DNA of 64,000 nt from Spirochaetia bacterium (GTDB lineage: Bacteria; Spirochaetota; Spirochaetia; Treponematales; Treponemataceae), in NCBI GenBank assembly GCA_900769975.1, contig CAAGIR010000234.1, positions 1 to 64,000 on the forward strand. Reading direction: 5' to 3'. The translations under genes were made by a program, and so were the position numbers. The number at the start of each line of letters is the position of its first letter. Positions within the stretch are counted from its first letter, which is position 1. The notes beneath the pieces were generated by a model. That model was not told the DNA's origin, ran no database searches, and saw nothing but the letters and a program-made list of their open reading frames with translations. This document shows positions 45,069 through 54,700 of the stretch, piece after piece.

Positions 45069-45382
45069 ATAACTTCTATTTTACAGAAATTTTTAAAAAA
45101 ATCTATAAAATAATATTCTATTATAACTTTTTTTTTATTAAAATCAAATATTTTTTTATTATTTTTAATTATAATTTAAAAGTATTCCTGTCACATTTAT
45201 ACAAATGTTAAACTGGTAAAAATGTCAAAAAATTCAAAAATTTCATAAACTACAATCCTTATGCTAATTTTTTGTTATACATATTAAGAAGTAATTCCTT
45301 TTTAAAAAAGATTAAATTATAATATAAGCATATAAAACATTAAAGAACAGATTGATTTGTTTCACATAGAAGGATTTATAAT
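45069..45382. other. AT-rich divergent region between flbD and the OmpR-type regulator
   Basis: No gene is seen. It holds the flbD promoter (45120-45147) and, on the plus strand, a perfect TATAAT at 45318-45323 without a convincing -35, which could serve the response regulator. The AGAAGGA ahead of ATG 45383 is that gene's ribosome binding site. Confidence 0.5.
45120..45147 (-). promoter_or_regulatory. Sigma70-type promoter of the flbD-motA flagellar operon
   Basis: On the minus strand TTGATT (45142-45147), 16-bp spacer, perfect TATAAT (45120-45125). Predicted start near 45113 and a leader of about 45 nt. It is of the housekeeping type, unlike the sigma28 site before flgF, so sigma28 made by this operon can be available before the late promoters fire. 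Confidence 0.65.
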
Positions 45383-46096
45383 ATGGAAAAAACCGTACCG
45401 TATATTTATGTAATTGAAGATGAAGAGGATATTTCAAAGCTCATTTGCATGTATTTGCAAAAATCTTCAATAGAATCACGCCCTTTTTACAATGCTGAAG
45501 ATGCAATTGAAGCATTAAAAAAAGACAGACTTCCTGACATTATTGTTTTGGATTTAAATCTTCCTGGAATGAGCGGTTTTGACTTTTTACAAAATATTAA
45601 GGATACTTTTAATTCTAAAATGCCGTCTGTTATGATTCTTTCGGCAAGAGATGCAGATGAAGACATCATCCAGGGATTAGGCATTGGAGCCGACGAATTT
45701 ATTACAAAACCTTTTTCTCCAAGCGTTCTTGTTGCACGGATTCAGGCAAATTTACGTAAGCAAAGCATAATTACTGCAAATGCTGAAGAATTTATAAACT
45801 TTGGGGAATATACACTTTTATTGAACAGTTGTGTTTTAAAAAAAGGTACTGTAAAGATTTCTCTTTCTACAAAAGAATATAAAGTTCTTGAATTCCTTAT
45901 CAAAAATGCTGGAAAAATTCTTTCTCCTGAAGAAATTTATAAAAATGTCTGGGAAGTTGAATATGGTGATTTGACTGCAGTTGCCGTTTATATCCAGCGT
46001 TTACGAAAAAAACTGGAAAAAGACATTAATTCATGTGAATATATTAAAACAGAATTTGGTAAAGGATATATTTTTAATAAGGATATGATTTCTTAA
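45383..46096 (+). CDS. OmpR/PhoB-type response regulator
   Basis: DNA-binding response regulator of 237 residues. The receiver domain has acidic residues EDEED near 12-16 and phospho-acceptor Asp in IIVLDLNLPGMSG (about residue 57). The C-terminal winged helix has LSTKEYKVLEFLIKNAGKILSPEEIYKNVW and DLTAVAVYIQRLRKKLE. It is immediately followed by its kinase gene. Targets are unknown; PhoB-type regulators bind 11-bp direct repeats such as those at 2599-2653, but nothing links the two directly. Confidence 0.93.
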   Translation: MEKTVPYIYVIEDEEDISKLICMYLQKSSIESRPFYNAEDAIEALKKDRLPDIIVLDLNLPGMSGFDFLQNIKDTFNSKMPSVMILSARDADEDIIQGLGIGADEFITKPFSPSVLVARIQANLRKQSIITANAEEFINFGEYTLLLNSCVLKKGTVKISLSTKEYKVLEFLIKNAGKILSPEEIYKNVWEVEYGDLTAVAVYIQRLRKKLEKDINSCEYIKTEFGKGYIFNKDMIS

Positions 46097-46098
46097 TA

Positions 46099-47484
46099 AT
46101 GACAATAAAAAAACAATTCATTACGTTATCTTCTTTTATAATTGCAATCCCTCTTTTAATAATGCTTTTTTTATTTGCTCATAAATATTTAAATACGCCT
46201 TCCAGAATGTTAATTGACGGAACAGAAAAAGTTAGGAAATTTTCCACAAGAGAAATTTCAAAAAAAGACAAAAAAGCACTCATGGGGATTTTAAGAAATC
46301 TGCCGCCAGAAGTTGAAACATGTATTTTTTTTGATGACAACTGGAAAATAATCTATACTAACATTTCTGACCCTAATATTACTTTAAATACAACAAAAGA
46401 AGAATTGTTTTCCTTTATTAATGAATTTTCTGACAAATTCTTTTATCAGTTTACAAAGATTAAATTAGGCGAAGGCGAAGCATCTATGATTTCTAGAATC
46501 AGGACTATCCCTAATAAAAGAAAACAGCCTTACGAATTTATGACATCTGTAATGTTTGTTCTGGTTATTCTTGTTCTTGTGTGTGTCACTTTTATAATCA
46601 TTATTTCACGCACAATTTTCAAATCTATAATTCAGATACAAAACACGACAAAACAACTCGCTGACGGAAATCTGTCACTTTCTTGCGAACCTTCAAAATC
46701 AAAAATCAAAAAAAATGAAATAACCAGTATTCTAGAAAGTCTTGAAAAAATGCGTATAGCCCTTCTGGAAGAACAGAATAGAAAACAAAAATTCATTATG
46801 GGTATGAGTCACGATTTACGCACTCCTATTGCAATCATAAAAGGATATACAGAAGCAATAACAGACGGAATTGTATCTTCTAAAGAAGAAATTCAAAAAT
46901 CTCTGGAACTAATCCATCTAAAATCTACTCAACTTGAAGAAATGATAAATTCATTAATAAATTTTATGAAAATGGATTATTATAAGATTCTGAAAGATAC
47001 AAAACCTGTTCCAATTACACAGCTCATAAAAGAATTTGCAAAAAACTCCTGTCTTATGGCAACCGTATTTAAACGACAAATAATTACCGACATACAGATT
47101 GAAGAAAACATTACACTTGAATTAAACAAACTGCTTGTGTTGCGTGCTTTTGAAAACCTTTTCAGCAATGCAATCAGATATACAAAAGATAATGATACTA
47201 TTTACATAAATGCATATAATAATATAGAAAAGAAAATCATTATATTTCAAATAAAAGATACAGGAATCGGAATAAAAAAATCGGATTTGAATTACATTTT
47301 TGATATGTTTTACCGCGGAACAAATTCGCGACGTGAAGATGGAATGGGCATAGGTCTTTCTGTCGTTAAAAATGTAATTACAACATACGGCTGGCATATT
47401 GATGTTCAATCAGAAGAAAACAAAGGAAGCTGTTTTACTATAGAAATTTCTTATACTGATAATGATATAATGCCAGTTTCTTAA
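46099..47484 (+). CDS. Membrane sensor histidine kinase, partner of the OmpR-type regulator
   Basis: Sensor kinase of 461 residues with two membrane helices (about 10-26 and 151-173) around a ~120-residue periplasmic domain. A HAMP linker and the HisKA motif FIMGMSHDLRTPIAIIKGY follow (phospho-acceptor His near 239), then the ATPase (FENLFSNAIRYT, IKDTGIGIKKSDLNYIFDMFYRG, GIGLSVVKNVI). It starts 2 bases after the regulator stop with no ribosome binding site, suggesting coupled translation. The signal is unknown. Confidence 0.93.
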   Translation: MTIKKQFITLSSFIIAIPLLIMLFLFAHKYLNTPSRMLIDGTEKVRKFSTREISKKDKKALMGILRNLPPEVETCIFFDDNWKIIYTNISDPNITLNTTKEELFSFINEFSDKFFYQFTKIKLGEGEASMISRIRTIPNKRKQPYEFMTSVMFVLVILVLVCVTFIIIISRTIFKSIIQIQNTTKQLADGNLSLSCEPSKSKIKKNEITSILESLEKMRIALLEEQNRKQKFIMGMSHDLRTPIAIIKGYTEAITDGIVSSKEEIQKSLELIHLKSTQLEEMINSLINFMKMDYYKILKDTKPVPITQLIKEFAKNSCLMATVFKRQIITDIQIEENITLELNKLLVLRAFENLFSNAIRYTKDNDTIYINAYNNIEKKIIIFQIKDTGIGIKKSDLNYIFDMFYRGTNSRREDGMGIGLSVVKNVITTYGWHIDVQSEENKGSCFTIEISYTDNDIMPVS

Positions 47485-47497
47485 TTCACTTTTGTGA

Positions 47498-48763
47498 TTA
47501 AACAAGATTTTCAAGAAATTTGTTCAAAAAAAGGATACCGTTTTTGCCAAGTGTGAAAATTGTATCATTCTTAAAGTTTTTTATGATGCACAAGCCTTTT
47601 TTTTGCCATTCTTCACAAAGAAGTAAAAATTTTTGCGGCAATTCATGATGAAAAGTCTGTTCAAAATTATTTTTTGATATGCCAGAAATTTTTCTCATGC
47701 CCATCATAAAATATTCAAATTCAGAAATTTCGGTGGTAATTATTTCTGTGATTTGAAAAGGCTTCGCATTTTGATTTTGCTCATCAAAATTTTCCCAAAA
47801 CGAAATATATTTTGAAATGTCATCTACGTTATTCCAGCGAAAACCACTGCCGTCATAATTATAAAGGGTGCCAGTTGCTCCAGCGCCTATTCCAAAATAA
47901 TCTTCATGATTCCAGTATTTTAAATTGTGTAGGCATTTTTTGTCATTTTTACAGAAATTAGAAACTTCATATTGCAAAAATCCATTTTTTTCAAGAAAGG
48001 AACGTGCCTTTATCCATATATCATCAGCTTTTTCAAAATCATACGAAAAAACACCATCATTATATTCTTTTCCAAGCGGAGTTTCTTCTTCTATTGTAAG
48101 GGAATACATGGAAATATGATTTAAATTATTTAAATGAGAAATTACAAAATCAATACCGTCCAAAAAAGTTTTTTCGTTTTCATAAGGAAGAGTGCATATA
48201 AAATCGATGGAAAGTTCTTTTTTCCATTGAGAAAGAAGTTCAACCGCTTGTGAATTAATCAGATTTGAAGAGCGCCTTTGTACATTTTTTAAAGATACAT
48301 CATTCATTGATTGAATTCCGCATGAAATTCTTGTAATTCCACATTCTTCATAATCCTGTAAAAGTTGTGGCGTAACATCATCTGGATTTATTTCAATAGA
48401 AATTTCACAAGCGTTATGAAGAGTGATAAACGAGGAATGTTTCAAATGGAAAATTATTTGCTTCAGCTGATTTTTTGTAAGCAAACTGGGGGTACCGCCT
48501 CCAATATAAACCGTATCCAGAAGAATTCTGTTTAAGGAATAATCCGAACAGGCAGAAGAAAGTCTGTAGTCAATTTCGCTGCATAATGAATCGATATATT
48601 CCTGCGGTATTAAAGACTGCTTTTCACACTTGTATTGTTTTTTAATTTTATTAACAGGCACACTGAAAAAATCACAATATTTGCACTTTGAAACACAAAA
48701 CGGAATATGAATATACAGTCCTTTTGCCTTATCTGTGATATTATGATTTTTTATTTCAAGCAT
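47498..48763 (-). CDS. hemW: HemW-like radical SAM protein
   Basis: Radical SAM protein of the HemN/HemW family, probably a heme chaperone and not coproporphyrinogen oxidase. The 421 residues show the iron-sulfur motif CVSKCKYCDF (CxxxCxxC) near 22, VYIGGGTPSLL, ISCGIQSMND and the family C-terminal domain. It is encoded just after lepB (12 bases) and converges on the histidine kinase gene. There is no clear ribosome binding site before ATG 48763. Confidence 0.9.
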   Translation of the reverse strand: MLEIKNHNITDKAKGLYIHIPFCVSKCKYCDFFSVPVNKIKKQYKCEKQSLIPQEYIDSLCSEIDYRLSSACSDYSLNRILLDTVYIGGGTPSLLTKNQLKQIIFHLKHSSFITLHNACEISIEINPDDVTPQLLQDYEECGITRISCGIQSMNDVSLKNVQRRSSNLINSQAVELLSQWKKELSIDFICTLPYENEKTFLDGIDFVISHLNNLNHISMYSLTIEEETPLGKEYNDGVFSYDFEKADDIWIKARSFLEKNGFLQYEVSNFCKNDKKCLHNLKYWNHEDYFGIGAGATGTLYNYDGSGFRWNNVDDISKYISFWENFDEQNQNAKPFQITEIITTEISEFEYFMMGMRKISGISKNNFEQTFHHELPQKFLLLCEEWQKKGLCIIKNFKNDTIFTLGKNGILFLNKFLENLV

Positions 48764-48774
48764 AATGATTTATT

Positions 48775-49476
48775 TTAATAAAGTTTAAAGTTTTTAAAAG
48801 GAAAATAACAGCAGATAGCTTTTGCATCAATCTGTTCTTTTTTCACTACACCCCACAATCGTGAATCATCAGAAGATTTTCTGTTATCGCCAAGCACAAA
48901 GTATTCATCCTCTCCCAAAGTAATCTGCTCAAACGAACCTTTTACGCCTATAGAACTATCCCACCCTGCTGGTGCTGCAAAAAAAGTAACATTGTAAGTT
49001 TTTGGAGTAATTTCAAATTCTGTAAGAAAATGTTTTTCACCCTGTGGACGAACGTACATTACATAATCACGCATATAAATTGTATCGCCAGGCATACCTA
49101 CAACTCTTCGCAAAGTCTGCTTTGTACCTGGAAGATTTTCATTTTCAACAGTAGAAAGTTTCTGACCTGTAAAAAATTGAACAAAAACCCTGCCCATTTT
49201 TTCCATAAACGACAATTCTTTTTGAACTCTTGCCTGAATAAGGACAATGTCGCTACGTTCGATTTTTTTAAAAACTGGAGTAACCATTACAAATGAATTT
49301 TCGGGAACATCAGGATTCATGGACGGTGAATTCTGTTTTACTGGAAAAATCAAAAAATTAATAATGATATTAATAAATATATATAGAGAAATACAAAACA
49401 AAATCAATATTAATGATTTTTTCTGCTTTTCTTTTTTTAATTGGTATGAAAATTGTGTTATCTTCTGATTTTTCAT
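48775..49476 (-). CDS. lepB: Signal peptidase I homologue with altered catalytic Lys
   Basis: Membrane-bound protease family that removes signal peptides. The 233-residue protein has one N-terminal membrane helix (about 22-46), the Ser-box NSPSMNPDVPENSF with the nucleophile Ser near 52, and box E LGDNRKSSDDSRLWG. The box normally reading (Y/V)KR-x-(V/I)GxPGD reads LRRVVGMPGD, so Arg replaces the catalytic Lys (codon CGA). A Lys five residues earlier (GTKQTL) does not align. Start ambiguous: ATG 49476, or TTG 49482 with better spacing from AGGT. Confidence 0.88.
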   Translation of the reverse strand: MKNQKITQFSYQLKKEKQKKSLILILFCISLYIFINIIINFLIFPVKQNSPSMNPDVPENSFVMVTPVFKKIERSDIVLIQARVQKELSFMEKMGRVFVQFFTGQKLSTVENENLPGTKQTLRRVVGMPGDTIYMRDYVMYVRPQGEKHFLTEFEITPKTYNVTFFAAPAGWDSSIGVKGSFEQITLGEDEYFVLGDNRKSSDDSRLWGVVKKEQIDAKAICCYFPFKNFKLY

Positions 49477-49513
49477 CTGCAATAAATACCTGATATTTTT
49501 TTGTGTTACTTCT

Positions 49514-49542
49514 AAAATATCACAAAACCTTTCATTTTACAA
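49514..49542 (-). promoter_or_regulatory. Probable promoter of lepB-hemW
   Basis: On the minus strand TTGTAA (49537-49542), 17-bp spacer, TATTTT (49514-49519). Predicted start near 49507, leader about 25-30 nt with AGGT. Confidence 0.45.
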
Positions 49543-49633
49543 TAAATACTTGTGAAAATACTTATGAATAAACATTTTTTATTTTGTTTTTGTGAAAAAT
49601 TAAACTTTTTAATAAGCCGTCTCACGAAGAAAC

Positions 49634-49662
49634 TTGAAAGCAATCAACTAGTATATTATAAT
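49634..49662 (+). promoter_or_regulatory. Strong promoter giving a predicted leaderless smpB mRNA
   Basis: TTGAAA (49634-49639), 17-bp spacer, perfect TATAAT (49657-49662). The expected start, 49669-49670, is at the second ATG of the open frame (49670). The first ATG (49664) is one base from the -10 and would not be transcribed. No Shine-Dalgarno lies before either ATG. Confidence 0.7.
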
Positions 49663-49669
49663 AATGTAT

Positions 49670-50131
49670 ATGGCAGATAGAAAAATTATTGCAGAAAACA
49701 GAAAAGCTCATTTTGATTACTTTATAGAAGAAACTTACGAATGTGGAATTGAATTGCAGGGAACCGAAGTAAAATCTGTAAAAAACGGTAACATTTCATT
49801 TCCAGATGCTTTTGCTGAAATAGTAAACGGTCAGGTTTGGATAAAAAATTTGCATATATCAGAATACTCTTATTCTTCTATTTTTAATCATAATCCAGAC
49901 AGGGCAAAAAAACTTTTGTTACATAAAGAAGAAATTAAAAAGCTTACGCGAAAAGTAGAAGAAAAAGGATATACTTTGATTCCTATTAATTTTTATTTAA
50001 AAAAAGGACTTGTTAAAGTAACGCTTGGTGTCTGCAAAGGTAAAAAACAATTTGATAAACGGGCAACTATAAAAGATCGTGATGTTCAGCGTGATATTCA
50101 GCGTGAATTTTCAAAAAGATTAAGAGGATAA
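49670..50131 (+). CDS. smpB: SsrA-binding protein SmpB
   Basis: Binds tmRNA and brings it to stalled ribosomes (trans-translation). The 153-residue protein has KIIAENRKAHFDYFIEETYE, GIELQGTEVKSVKNGNISFPDAF, NLHISEYSYSS and the basic C-terminal tail. The start is set at ATG 49670 (MADRKII), which fits both the family N-terminus and the promoter; an in-frame ATG at 49664 overlaps the -10. The gene is divergent from lepB. No tmRNA gene is visible next to it. Confidence 0.94.
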   Translation: MADRKIIAENRKAHFDYFIEETYECGIELQGTEVKSVKNGNISFPDAFAEIVNGQVWIKNLHISEYSYSSIFNHNPDRAKKLLLHKEEIKKLTRKVEEKGYTLIPINFYLKKGLVKVTLGVCKGKKQFDKRATIKDRDVQRDIQREFSKRLRG

Positions 50132-50139
50132 CCTGGATT

Positions 50140-51036
50140 TTGAAAAAAAAACATAAATTTTTTCTGACATTTCTTTTTATCCTCTGTTTATTTTCCGTCA
50201 AAATATGGAGTCAAAAATATAATATAGATTACTATGGCATAGTATCCACAGATCTTGATGCTAATATGGCAAAAATGACAAGTGATTTATATTTTACGCA
50301 GCTTTCGGAAATAAATAATTTTAAAGTTACCGATAAACGTGATTCCCCTATTTTGTCTGCACCTCCAGATTTCAATAATTTTTCACATGATTCACTAGCA
50401 TTTTACACAGTAATTCAAAAAAATCCTGCCGATGACTCCTGGCATACAGTTTTTCATGTTATTGATACAGACAACAATGAAGAACATACAAAGAAAAAAA
50501 TATATGCTTCCTTTTACAAGATTTTAATGGAATCAAAAAATGAATTAAAAGACACAATCCGCCAGTTAATAGAAAGTGATAAAGGCGTTGCACTTCAAAA
50601 AAACAATAATCCAGTGAACAACAAAAATTTAAACACCGGCAAAACTGAAAACGTTCAGACAACAACTTTCATTTCTGCTGAAAATTTGTCAGGTACATGG
50701 AAAGGCGAAGAAAATATTGATAAAGTTGTTATTTTACGCGGCGGCAGAGGTTTTGTTATTTTTAAAAATGGTGCTTCGATGAATATTTCCGTAAAAATAT
50801 CAGAATCAGAAAGCAATCAGATTATAATAAAACAAAACTCAAAATCCAATGCTTCATTTTTCCCTGAATTGCCCAGAAATACAGCTTTAAGTGCGGCACC
50901 TGCAGCAGAACCAATCCAATGGATTTTAACTGTTTCCGACAACAACACCCTGCAAGGAGTAAAACAGACGCTCATTCCAGAAGGCGATTCATTTAAAAAA
51001 GGCGAAATACCTGTAGAATGGACAAAAAGCAGTTAA
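50140..51036 (+). CDS. Secreted or periplasmic protein of unknown function
   Basis: A 298-residue product with a clear signal peptide (about 1-24: KKKHKFFLTFLFILCLFSVK, no lipobox Cys). The N-terminal half resembles a periplasmic mixed alpha/beta domain (YNIDYYGIVSTDLDANMAKM). The C-terminal half has a lipocalin/SH3-like beta pattern (LSGTWKGEENIDKVVILRGGRGFVIFKNG). I do not recognise a family; I believe similar proteins occur in other treponemes. Start is TTG 8 bases after smpB, probably in the same transcript. Confidence 0.65.
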   Translation: MKKKHKFFLTFLFILCLFSVKIWSQKYNIDYYGIVSTDLDANMAKMTSDLYFTQLSEINNFKVTDKRDSPILSAPPDFNNFSHDSLAFYTVIQKNPADDSWHTVFHVIDTDNNEEHTKKKIYASFYKILMESKNELKDTIRQLIESDKGVALQKNNNPVNNKNLNTGKTENVQTTTFISAENLSGTWKGEENIDKVVILRGGRGFVIFKNGASMNISVKISESESNQIIIKQNSKSNASFFPELPRNTALSAAPAAEPIQWILTVSDNNTLQGVKQTLIPEGDSFKKGEIPVEWTKSS

Positions 51037-51058
51037 TATTAATAAAAACGTTATTATG

Positions 51059-51556
51059 CTAGATTTGCGGTAGGTCAAAAACAGGGACACCAGTTATAAT
51101 AGTTTTACTGTCCTTTTTTAACGAAAGATTTCCGTTATTTATATCATATAAAATCATAATTACAAGCATAAGCAGACTTAAAAATATCGCAATCATCTTA
51201 CAATACTTTTCATCAAGATAATTTGGTTCCAGATGTCGCAAAACAGTCCCAGTATCATAAAGATTTGTAAGAAAAGGTTTTAGTCCGTTGATTTTTACAA
51301 TTTTTTCACCATCACTCACATAATCAAGTTTACGTGCATAAGCAGAAATGACTGCCTTATCATTTGTCAGAGCCGTCAATTCCTGTTGTAGTTCACTGTT
51401 AATATTCTGAATTTCGTTAGTTCTTTTACTCACCAAACGTTTCTGTTCTTCCATCTGATTATAACTGAAAAGACCGTTTTGTCCGACAGTAACAGACAAC
51501 AGCACATAAACAAGTGTACCGAAAAAAACTATAAATAAATACTTCGCACGTTTCAT
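51059..51556 (-). CDS. FtsB/DivIC-like septum-type membrane protein with extra C-terminal helix
   Basis: 165 residues: an N-terminal membrane helix (about 6-23, FIVFFGTLVYVLLSVTVGQNGLF), then a coiled coil (YNQMEEQKRLVSKRTNEIQNINSELQQELTAL) typical of FtsB/DivIC, then a basic/acidic stretch and a second membrane helix (about 120-139, MIAIFLSLLMLVIMILYDI). The second helix is not usual in FtsB. The ATG has no ribosome binding site and lies about 9 bases from a TGTCGATAAT box shared with the divergent gene. Confidence 0.72.
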   Translation of the reverse strand: MKRAKYLFIVFFGTLVYVLLSVTVGQNGLFSYNQMEEQKRLVSKRTNEIQNINSELQQELTALTNDKAVISAYARKLDYVSDGEKIVKINGLKPFLTNLYDTGTVLRHLEPNYLDEKYCKMIAIFLSLLMLVIMILYDINNGNLSLKKDSKTIITGVPVFDLPQI

Positions 51557-51565
51557 GATAAATTT

Positions 51566-51674
51566 ATTATCGACAAAAGTTTTTGTTTTCTGAAATGAAA
51601 ATATATGATATAATTAAAGTTAATGACAAAATTGCAAGAATTTGGTATTTTTTTATTGTAAGTGTGTCGATAAT
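51566..51674. promoter_or_regulatory. Inverted 10-bp boxes in a divergent promoter region
   Basis: ATTATCGACA (51566-51575) and TGTCGATAAT (51665-51674) are exact inverted copies 89 bases apart, one before each of two divergent genes. GTCGATAA within them differs by one base from the sigma28 -10 consensus, but I see no matching -35 for either. They may be -10-like boxes or operator sites. Confidence 0.4.
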
Positions 51675-51710
51675 ATAAAGGTAAAAAAATATCCCAAAAG
51701 AGGAAATTAT

Positions 51711-54700
51711 ATGAATTTATCAGAAGAAAACACAAAAGAACTCGAAAGCTATGGTGTTTGGGTTAAAAATACTTCAAATGAGAATTCTACTTCATCAGAA
51801 AACGTAAATTCTCAATCAGAAAAAGATTTATTATCTTATATTGATAATGCGGCAGATAATATTGATTTACCTGATTTTGATACTACAGATTTTTCTGATA
51901 TGTTCAAAGATGATGCTCAATTTTCTACCACCGATTCTCAAAATGATGATTTTACAAGTGGTCTTGATTCAACGTTGAGTACAGATGAATTATCAAACAT
52001 TACGGATTTTGCAGATGTTTCCATAGAAGAAGCAGTAAATCCAGAAGATAACATAACTGAAAGTTTTACAGATGAAACTGATAAAACTGATGCAGACACA
52101 CAGCCTGAAGAAAATATTATTGAAGAAAACAGTTTTGAAATTGAAGATATTACCGATTTTGATGCAGATTTATCTTCCATAGATGATGAAGTTCAAATCC
52201 CAGAAGAAGAAATCAGCGAAACAGAAATGATAAATGACGATGACTCTGAAACAATTTCTTTTGACAATGAAGAAGAAATATCTTTAGATGATTTTATGGA
52301 CGAAGGTTTTTCTGATGAATCCGTAGCTGCTGGAAATAATGGTTATGAACCGGGAAAAGAAAAACCTGCTGTTTCCTTGCCTACAGAATCACATGAAGGT
52401 TCTGATACAGAAGAACTTTCGCTAGACGATTTTATGGATGGCGATTTTGAAATGGCTCCTCAGGAAGTTCAGTCAACAAAAGAAGAAATTGTGGAAGAAG
52501 AACCTCCTCTTGATATGGAACTTTCTTTTGATGATTCGGTAGAAAATGTTGAAACAGAAGAAAATATTTCAGTAGAAACTTATGAAGATTTTGATGAAGA
52601 TTCTGTTGCTGTGGAAACTGAAGAAGTGTCGTTGGATGACTTTGGTGATATTTTTGATGCTCCTGCAGAAGATAATAATGATAAAGATTCTTCTATTAAA
52701 AGTAAATCTATCAGTATGAATGAAACAGAAGAAATTGACCTTTCTGACTTTGGTATTGATGCTGATGCAGAAGAAACGCCAATTAATCAGGATGTAGAAG
52801 AAGCCAAGAAAAAGGATGTTGTTGTTGATTATGATTTATTTGTTGGCGATGAAAATACTTCAACGGCTCCGATTGTAAACGAAATTAAATCTGTTGAAAA
52901 ACAAGAATTTGAAAAAAATGAAACAGAAAGCATTGAAAATAAAAATACTGCATCTGTTGATAATTCTATCTTGCAGCAGATTATGGCTGAACTTACAAAC
53001 CTTAAAAATGATATTAATACACTTAAATCTAATATAGAAGAAATTAAAGCAGAAGAAGCAAGTGTAAAAGAAGAAGTACAACCTGCAGAAGAATTAATTC
53101 CTGAAGAAACAAAAGACGAAGGCGGATTCTTCTCTGGTCTTGATGATGATGATACTATTGCGCTTTCTTTTGATGAACTTGACAATATCATGAATACGGC
53201 CGATTTTTCAGGTCAATCAGACGAAACAAGTGAAACAGAAGAACCTGAAACATCAACTGAATCTGTTATAGAAGACGACGCACCACTTTCTGACGAAACA
53301 GTTCTCACAGAAGAGCCAGTTCTCCAAGACGACGCACCACTTTCTGATGAAACAGTTCTCACAGAAGAACCAGTTCTAGAAGACGACGCACCACTTTCTG
53401 ACGAAACAGTTCTCACAGAAGAGCCAGTTCTCCAAGACGACGCACCACTTGCTGACGAAACAGTTCTCACAGAAGAGCCAGTTCTCGAAGACGACGCACC
53501 ACTTGCTGACGAAACAGTTCTCACAGAAGAACCAGTTCTCGAAGACGACGCACCACTTTCTGACGAAACAGTTCTCACAGAAGAGCCAGTTCTCCAAGAC
53601 GACGCACCACTTTCTGACGAAACAGTTCTCACAGAAGAACCAGTTCTCGAAGACGACACACCACTTTCTGATGAAACAGTTCTCACAGAAGAACCAGTCC
53701 TCGAAGATGACGCACCTCTTTCTGATGAAACAGTTCTCACAGAAGAGACAGTTCTCCAAGACGACGCACCACTTTCTGACGAAACAGTTCTCACAGAAGA
53801 GCCAGTTCTCCAAGACGACGCACCACTTTCTGACGAATCAGTTCTCACAGAAGAACCAGTTCTCCAAGACGACGCACCTCTTTCTGACGAAACAGTTCTT
53901 TCTGAAAATACAGTTCTTGAAGATGATTTTGATACAATTTCTGAAGATTTGGAATTTGATTATCAAAATGAAAATCTTGAAGAACCAGAGATGGATAATC
54001 TAGCAGAAATTAATCTTGATGAAGATTTTGAAGAAAATGATATTATCGAAGAAGATTTACCAGATGAAATTTCTATCCCAAAAGAAGATATTTTCGTAGA
54101 GTCAAATTCTCATGATTTTATGGACAGTGTCAATAATACTCCAGTTGAAATGCAGGAAACATTAGAAGATGAAACTTTGAGTGATGAAAATCCTCTTTCT
54201 TCTGAAAGTATTGATGATGATATCCCTACAGTTGAAAAATTATTGGAAAATCAAGATGCCGCTTCAATTCTTGAAAGCGATAACGAAGCCTTCGAAAAAG
54301 ATTTACAGGAACAGCAGAATACGATATTTGAAGAAAATCCTGTAATTTCTGAATCTGAAGAAACTTCCGAAGATGATTTCCTTGATATTGCAAATACTGC
54401 AATTTTTGATGAAGAACCTGTAATTGAAGAAACTTCTGTTGACCTTGAACAGGAAGATAAAACAGAAGAACCAGTTTTTGATATTTTTGACAATGCTGAT
54501 ACAACTGAAGCACCAAGCGAAACAATTTCTGATGAAATTATAATAGAAGAAACAACGCCTTCTGTTTCAGAAGAAAGTGAAGTCAAAATAACAGAGAAAA
54601 CTGAAAATCAAAAACCATTAAGTTCAGATTTGATGCAGGATGTAAAATCACTTTTAGTTTATATGGATCAACTTCTTGAAGATTTACCAGAAGAAAAAAT

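Noticed and set aside
49480..50140. tmRNA or riboswitch next to smpB
   Set aside because: The 190-base gap holds only promoters and AT-rich sequence; no tRNA-like fold or aptamer pattern was seen.
53213..53848. Long Ser/Arg-rich open frame antisense to the repeat protein
   Set aside because: It is the reverse of the 54-bp repeat, whose period is a multiple of three, so an antisense frame stays open automatically.
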